DNA from: JBKPCD01 sp046727175 | GTDB lineage: Bacteria; Acidobacteriota; Vicinamibacteria; Vicinamibacterales; 2-12-FULL-66-21 | NCBI GenBank assembly: GCA_046727175.1 | Contig: JBKPCD010000225.1 | Coordinates: 1-16,351 of the forward strand | Reading direction: 5' to 3' | Length of the DNA: 16,351 nucleotides | Shown: positions 12,455 through 16,351 of the stretch, one piece after another | Position numbering within the stretch: position 1 is the stretch's first letter | Layout of the letters: every line of letters starts with the position of its first letter | Program-made: the position numbers and the translations under genes | The notes under the pieces: model-generated | The model's input: the letters and a program-made list of their open reading frames with translations, nothing else | What the model was told of the DNA's origin: nothing | Databases searched by the model: none

Positions 12455-12844
12455 ATGCCCCGGCAGAATATTTCAAGCGGCGCCAGGTGGGAACCCATCG
12501 TCGGCTACTCGCGTGCTGTCCGGGTAGGTTCGACGGTTCACGTGTCGGGCACGACCGCGACCGGTGACGACGGGCAGCTGGTTGGCAAGGGAGACGCGCG
12601 TGCGCAGACGGTCCAGACGCTCAAGAACATCGAGCGCGCGCTCGGGCGGTCCGGCGCTTCACTCCAACACGTCGTCCGCACCCGGATCTACGTGACGAAC
12701 ATCGACCGCGACTGGGAGCTCATCGGCCGCGCGCACGGCGAGGTATTCGGATCGATCAGGCCGACGACGTCGATGGTGGAAGTCAGCCGTCTGATCGATC
12801 CGGACATGCTGGTCGAAATCGAGGCGGAAGCGATCATCGAATAG
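12455..12844 (+). CDS. RidA/YjgF/UK114 family protein lacking the deaminase arginine
   Basis: 129-aa chorismate-mutase-like fold protein of the Rid family (trimers with inter-subunit clefts). Conserved features: HVSGTTAT (29-36), TLKNIERAL (55-63), VVRTRIYVTNI (73-83), MVEVSRL (107-113) and the C-terminal EIEAEAI (121-127). In RidA the catalytic Arg105 precedes SCVEVARL; here the aligned stretch is PTTSMVEVSRL, with Thr105 in its place. Family knowledge is that members without this Arg lack 2-aminoacrylate/imine deaminase activity, so this protein probably belongs to one of the other Rid subgroups with a different ligand. No Shine-Dalgarno precedes the ATG. Convergent with the downstream flavoprotein gene (18-bp gap). 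Confidence 0.88.
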   Translation: MPRQNISSGARWEPIVGYSRAVRVGSTVHVSGTTATGDDGQLVGKGDARAQTVQTLKNIERALGRSGASLQHVVRTRIYVTNIDRDWELIGRAHGEVFGSIRPTTSMVEVSRLIDPDMLVEIEAEAIIE

Positions 12845-12862
12845 ACCGTCAGCACCTTCTTC

Positions 12863-14041
12863 TTATCCCCACCGCGGCTGCTCATCCGGATTGATCCCGA
12901 GTGTCAACTTCCCGATCAGCTCATGCGTCAAGGCTGAATTGGCCGGATGGAAGCGGCCGGCGCGCGCGTCGCGGAACAGGCGCTCGAGCTCGCTCTTCTT
13001 GAACATCCCGAATCCACCCGACAGATCCAGGGCGCGATCTGCGATCCGCCACGCGCCTTCGACCGCCTTGTACTTGGCCGAGACGATTTTGACCGGCCAT
13101 GCCATGCCGTGGTTCATGCCTTCGGACCATTCGCGAGCGACCGTGTCGAGCTGCGGGCCGATCGCTTCGAGCTCCATCGTGATCTCCGCGATCCCGTGCT
13201 GAACTTCGGGGTGGTACGCCATCGATCGCGTGACTCCAAGCGATCGCTTGGACTTCACCAACTCCACGATGAGATCGCGCACGCGGGTCGCAAGTCCGTA
13301 GTAGACGTTCGCGAAGTTGATCAGCGCCCAGGCGAAGATGCCGAGCACGAATTGATCGATCCCTGCCGCGCCTGCGGCCACCACTCGGGCCACGTAACGG
13401 TCCGGACAAAACACATCTTCGAGGACCGTATCATCGCTGCGCGTCGCGCGCATGCCGAGCACGTCCCAGGTTTCACGAATCGATACCCCTTCCGTCCCGC
13501 GTGGAATGAACGCGTGGACGATCTTCGGCGCTGACGGGTCGCTGGCGTCCATCGCATGAAGGCCGAGGCGCGTCCAAACAGGTGTGAGACTGCCGAACGA
13601 CTTCCGGCCGGCAATGCGCCACCCGCCGTCGACCCGTTTCGCCTTTGTGGCCGACAGCATGAGGGGCAGGTCGTTGCCGGGCTCGGCATGTCCGGCGGCG
13701 AACACTTCACCCGCCGCGGCCTCCTGCAGCAGCCATTCGAGCGACCGATCGCCGGATCGCCAGAGGTCGGCCGCCACGCCGACCCAGTAGTTGTGCATGT
13801 TGGTGCCAAGCGCCGTCGCTGGCGCGTAGGTGGCGACCCGGCGCGTCTCGCGAGCGACATCGGTGAGCGTGAACCCGAGCCCGCCGAGTTCGCCCGGCAC
13901 CGCCATCTTCAGATAGCCCGCCGTCCGGAGTTCGTCGAAGTCTTCCTGGAAGAAACGGTTGTCGCGATCGTATGACGCGGCGCGAGACCGGAACGACTCG
14001 AGCGTGGCGTCGGAAACAAGACCGGCCGAGATGATAGACAT
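12863..14041 (-). CDS. Atypical acyl-CoA dehydrogenase-family flavoprotein
   Basis: 392-aa protein with acyl-CoA dehydrogenase architecture: N-terminal helical domain (about 1-110; DELRTAGYLKMAVPGELGG), middle beta-domain (about 115-220; AAGHAEPGNDLPLML, GWRIAGRKSFGS, LGMRATRSDDTVLEDV) and C-terminal helical bundle (about 228-385; DLSGGFGMFKKSELERLFRD). The usual C-terminal catalytic segment (Y/G-E-G-T-S) is replaced by GRFHPANSALTHELIGK (362-378), with no glutamate at the aligned position, and the middle-domain LTExGxGSD is AEPGND. It may therefore be a redox enzyme using flavin differently (for example monooxygenase-like) or one with a relocated base. The ATG at 14039-14041 was chosen for its GGAGGG (14049-14054) 7 nt upstream and the family-like N-terminus. 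An in-frame start at 14215 would add 58 non-homologous residues. Confidence 0.87.
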   Translation of the reverse strand: MSIISAGLVSDATLESFRSRAASYDRDNRFFQEDFDELRTAGYLKMAVPGELGGLGFTLTDVARETRRVATYAPATALGTNMHNYWVGVAADLWRSGDRSLEWLLQEAAAGEVFAAGHAEPGNDLPLMLSATKAKRVDGGWRIAGRKSFGSLTPVWTRLGLHAMDASDPSAPKIVHAFIPRGTEGVSIRETWDVLGMRATRSDDTVLEDVFCPDRYVARVVAAGAAGIDQFVLGIFAWALINFANVYYGLATRVRDLIVELVKSKRSLGVTRSMAYHPEVQHGIAEITMELEAIGPQLDTVAREWSEGMNHGMAWPVKIVSAKYKAVEGAWRIADRALDLSGGFGMFKKSELERLFRDARAGRFHPANSALTHELIGKLTLGINPDEQPRWG

Positions 14042-14093
14042 ACAAGAACCCTCCGTTTGGGAAGCGGCCGCGCAGAGCCGCCAAGCCAGAGCG

Positions 14094-14113
14094 CGCGGGG
14101 TCGCGCCCCCGCG
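14094..14113. other. GC-rich hairpin in the leader of the flavoprotein gene
   Basis: CGCGGGG (14094-14100) and CCCCGCG (14107-14113) pair perfectly across a 6-nt loop (TCGCGC). It lies about 50 bp upstream of the minus-strand start at 14041, within the 260-bp divergent gap shared with clpC. It may be a leader structure of the minus-strand transcript. No open frame that I would defend exists in this gap. Confidence 0.45.
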
Positions 14114-14192
14114 AGCGTTGAGATGAGAAGCGAGGCGCGTGAAGGCTACAGCGGGATGACGACGCTGTCCAGAGCTTTGGATCGACGGGCGA

Positions 14193-14219
14193 CTAAATGC
14201 CCTAGAGAGGGTCACTTAG
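14193..14219. promoter_or_regulatory. Imperfect dyad upstream of the clpC promoter
   Basis: CTAAATGCCCT (14193-14203) and AGGGTCACTTAG (14208-14219) are inverted repeats with one mismatch and one bulged T, around AGAG. The dyad ends 14 bp before the -35 box of the clpC promoter, which suits an activator or repressor site. It is not the CIRCE (TTAGCACTC-N9-GAGTGCTAA) or a HspR-type HAIR sequence. It may instead regulate the divergent flavoprotein gene. Confidence 0.5.
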
Positions 14220-14233
14220 CCCCAAAAACACGT

Positions 14234-14262
14234 TGGCCGACCGATGCCTTTGCCGTATAATG
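14234..14262 (+). promoter_or_regulatory. Sigma70-type promoter of clpC
   Basis: TTGGCC (14234-14239), a 17-bp spacer, and a perfect TATAAT (14257-14262). This predicts transcription from about 14268-14270 and a leader of roughly 33 nt before the ATG at 14302. It is the best promoter match in the window. Confidence 0.7.
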
Positions 14263-14301
14263 CGAAGAGAGAAAGCCCTCATATTCCCTTGGGTTAAGCG
14301 G

Positions 14302-16351
<2,050 letters not shown>

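Noticed and set aside
14042..14215. N-terminal extension of the minus-strand flavoprotein
   Set aside because: There is a good ribosome binding site before the ATG at 14041, and the extension contains a GC hairpin and no family-like sequence.
14042..14301. CIRCE or HAIR heat-shock operator before clpC
   Set aside because: Neither consensus is present; the dyad at 14193-14219 has a different sequence.

Overview
The window is about 16.3 kb of GC-rich bacterial DNA, densely coded, mostly on the + strand. The best lineage clue is the secreted von Willebrand A protein at 4803-5768. Its layout (FAVYEDG near the N-terminus, a full MIDAS, a C-terminal QYSIAYSP) matches the VWFA-related domain family known mainly from Acidobacteriota. 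Together with the DUF2911 protein and the general gene content this suggests an acidobacterium, possibly Vicinamibacteria-like. That placement is inference, since no rRNA or marker tree is available here. The two ends cut through genes: an acyl-CoA dehydrogenase on the left and clpC on the right. I see no tRNA, rRNA, CRISPR array, transposase or phage gene.

Layout. (1) 1-2615: acyl-CoA dehydrogenase, the methylmalonyl-CoA mutase chaperone meaB (GTGA overlap) and methylmalonyl-CoA epimerase mce, a propionyl/methylmalonyl-CoA and acyl-CoA catabolic cluster whose mutase is probably just outside the window. (2) 2757-4595: methylthioadenosine phosphorylase mtnP and a PfkB-family (adenosine kinase-like) kinase, a purine/SAM by-product salvage pair. 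(3) 4803-6307: secreted VWA protein overlapping a DUF2085 membrane protein. (4) 6578-7550: three small membrane proteins joined by 4-bp overlaps (a 137-aa protein, an unannotated 56-aa protein, a VanZ-like protein). (5) 7676-11662: enoyl-CoA hydratase, ribH, nusB, then the lipoprotein-release ABC transporter pair lolC/lolD. (6) 11743-14041: a secreted DUF2911 protein (-), a RidA-family protein (+) lacking the deaminase arginine, and an atypical acyl-CoA dehydrogenase-like flavoprotein (-). (7) 14302-end: clpC with a good sigma70-type promoter and an upstream dyad.

The most unusual feature is not a gene. Eight of the eleven intergenic gaps longer than 30 bp carry a short imperfect tandem repeat with a period of 7 bp (8 bp in one gap). 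Every gap uses its own core word (for example GTGAATT, CGAATCC, GAAGCTA, GAAGTAC, GATTGCA, GGCTTTC). In most gaps a direct block is followed by an inverted block of the same word, so the RNA or DNA can fold into a hairpin. Two of these hairpins, with unrelated sequences, have loops of exactly 21 nt. The arrays often begin at or inside the stop codon of one gene and end within a few bases of the next start codon, and the genes directly behind them mostly lack a Shine-Dalgarno sequence. This phased, locus-specific repeat architecture is the best candidate here for something undescribed.
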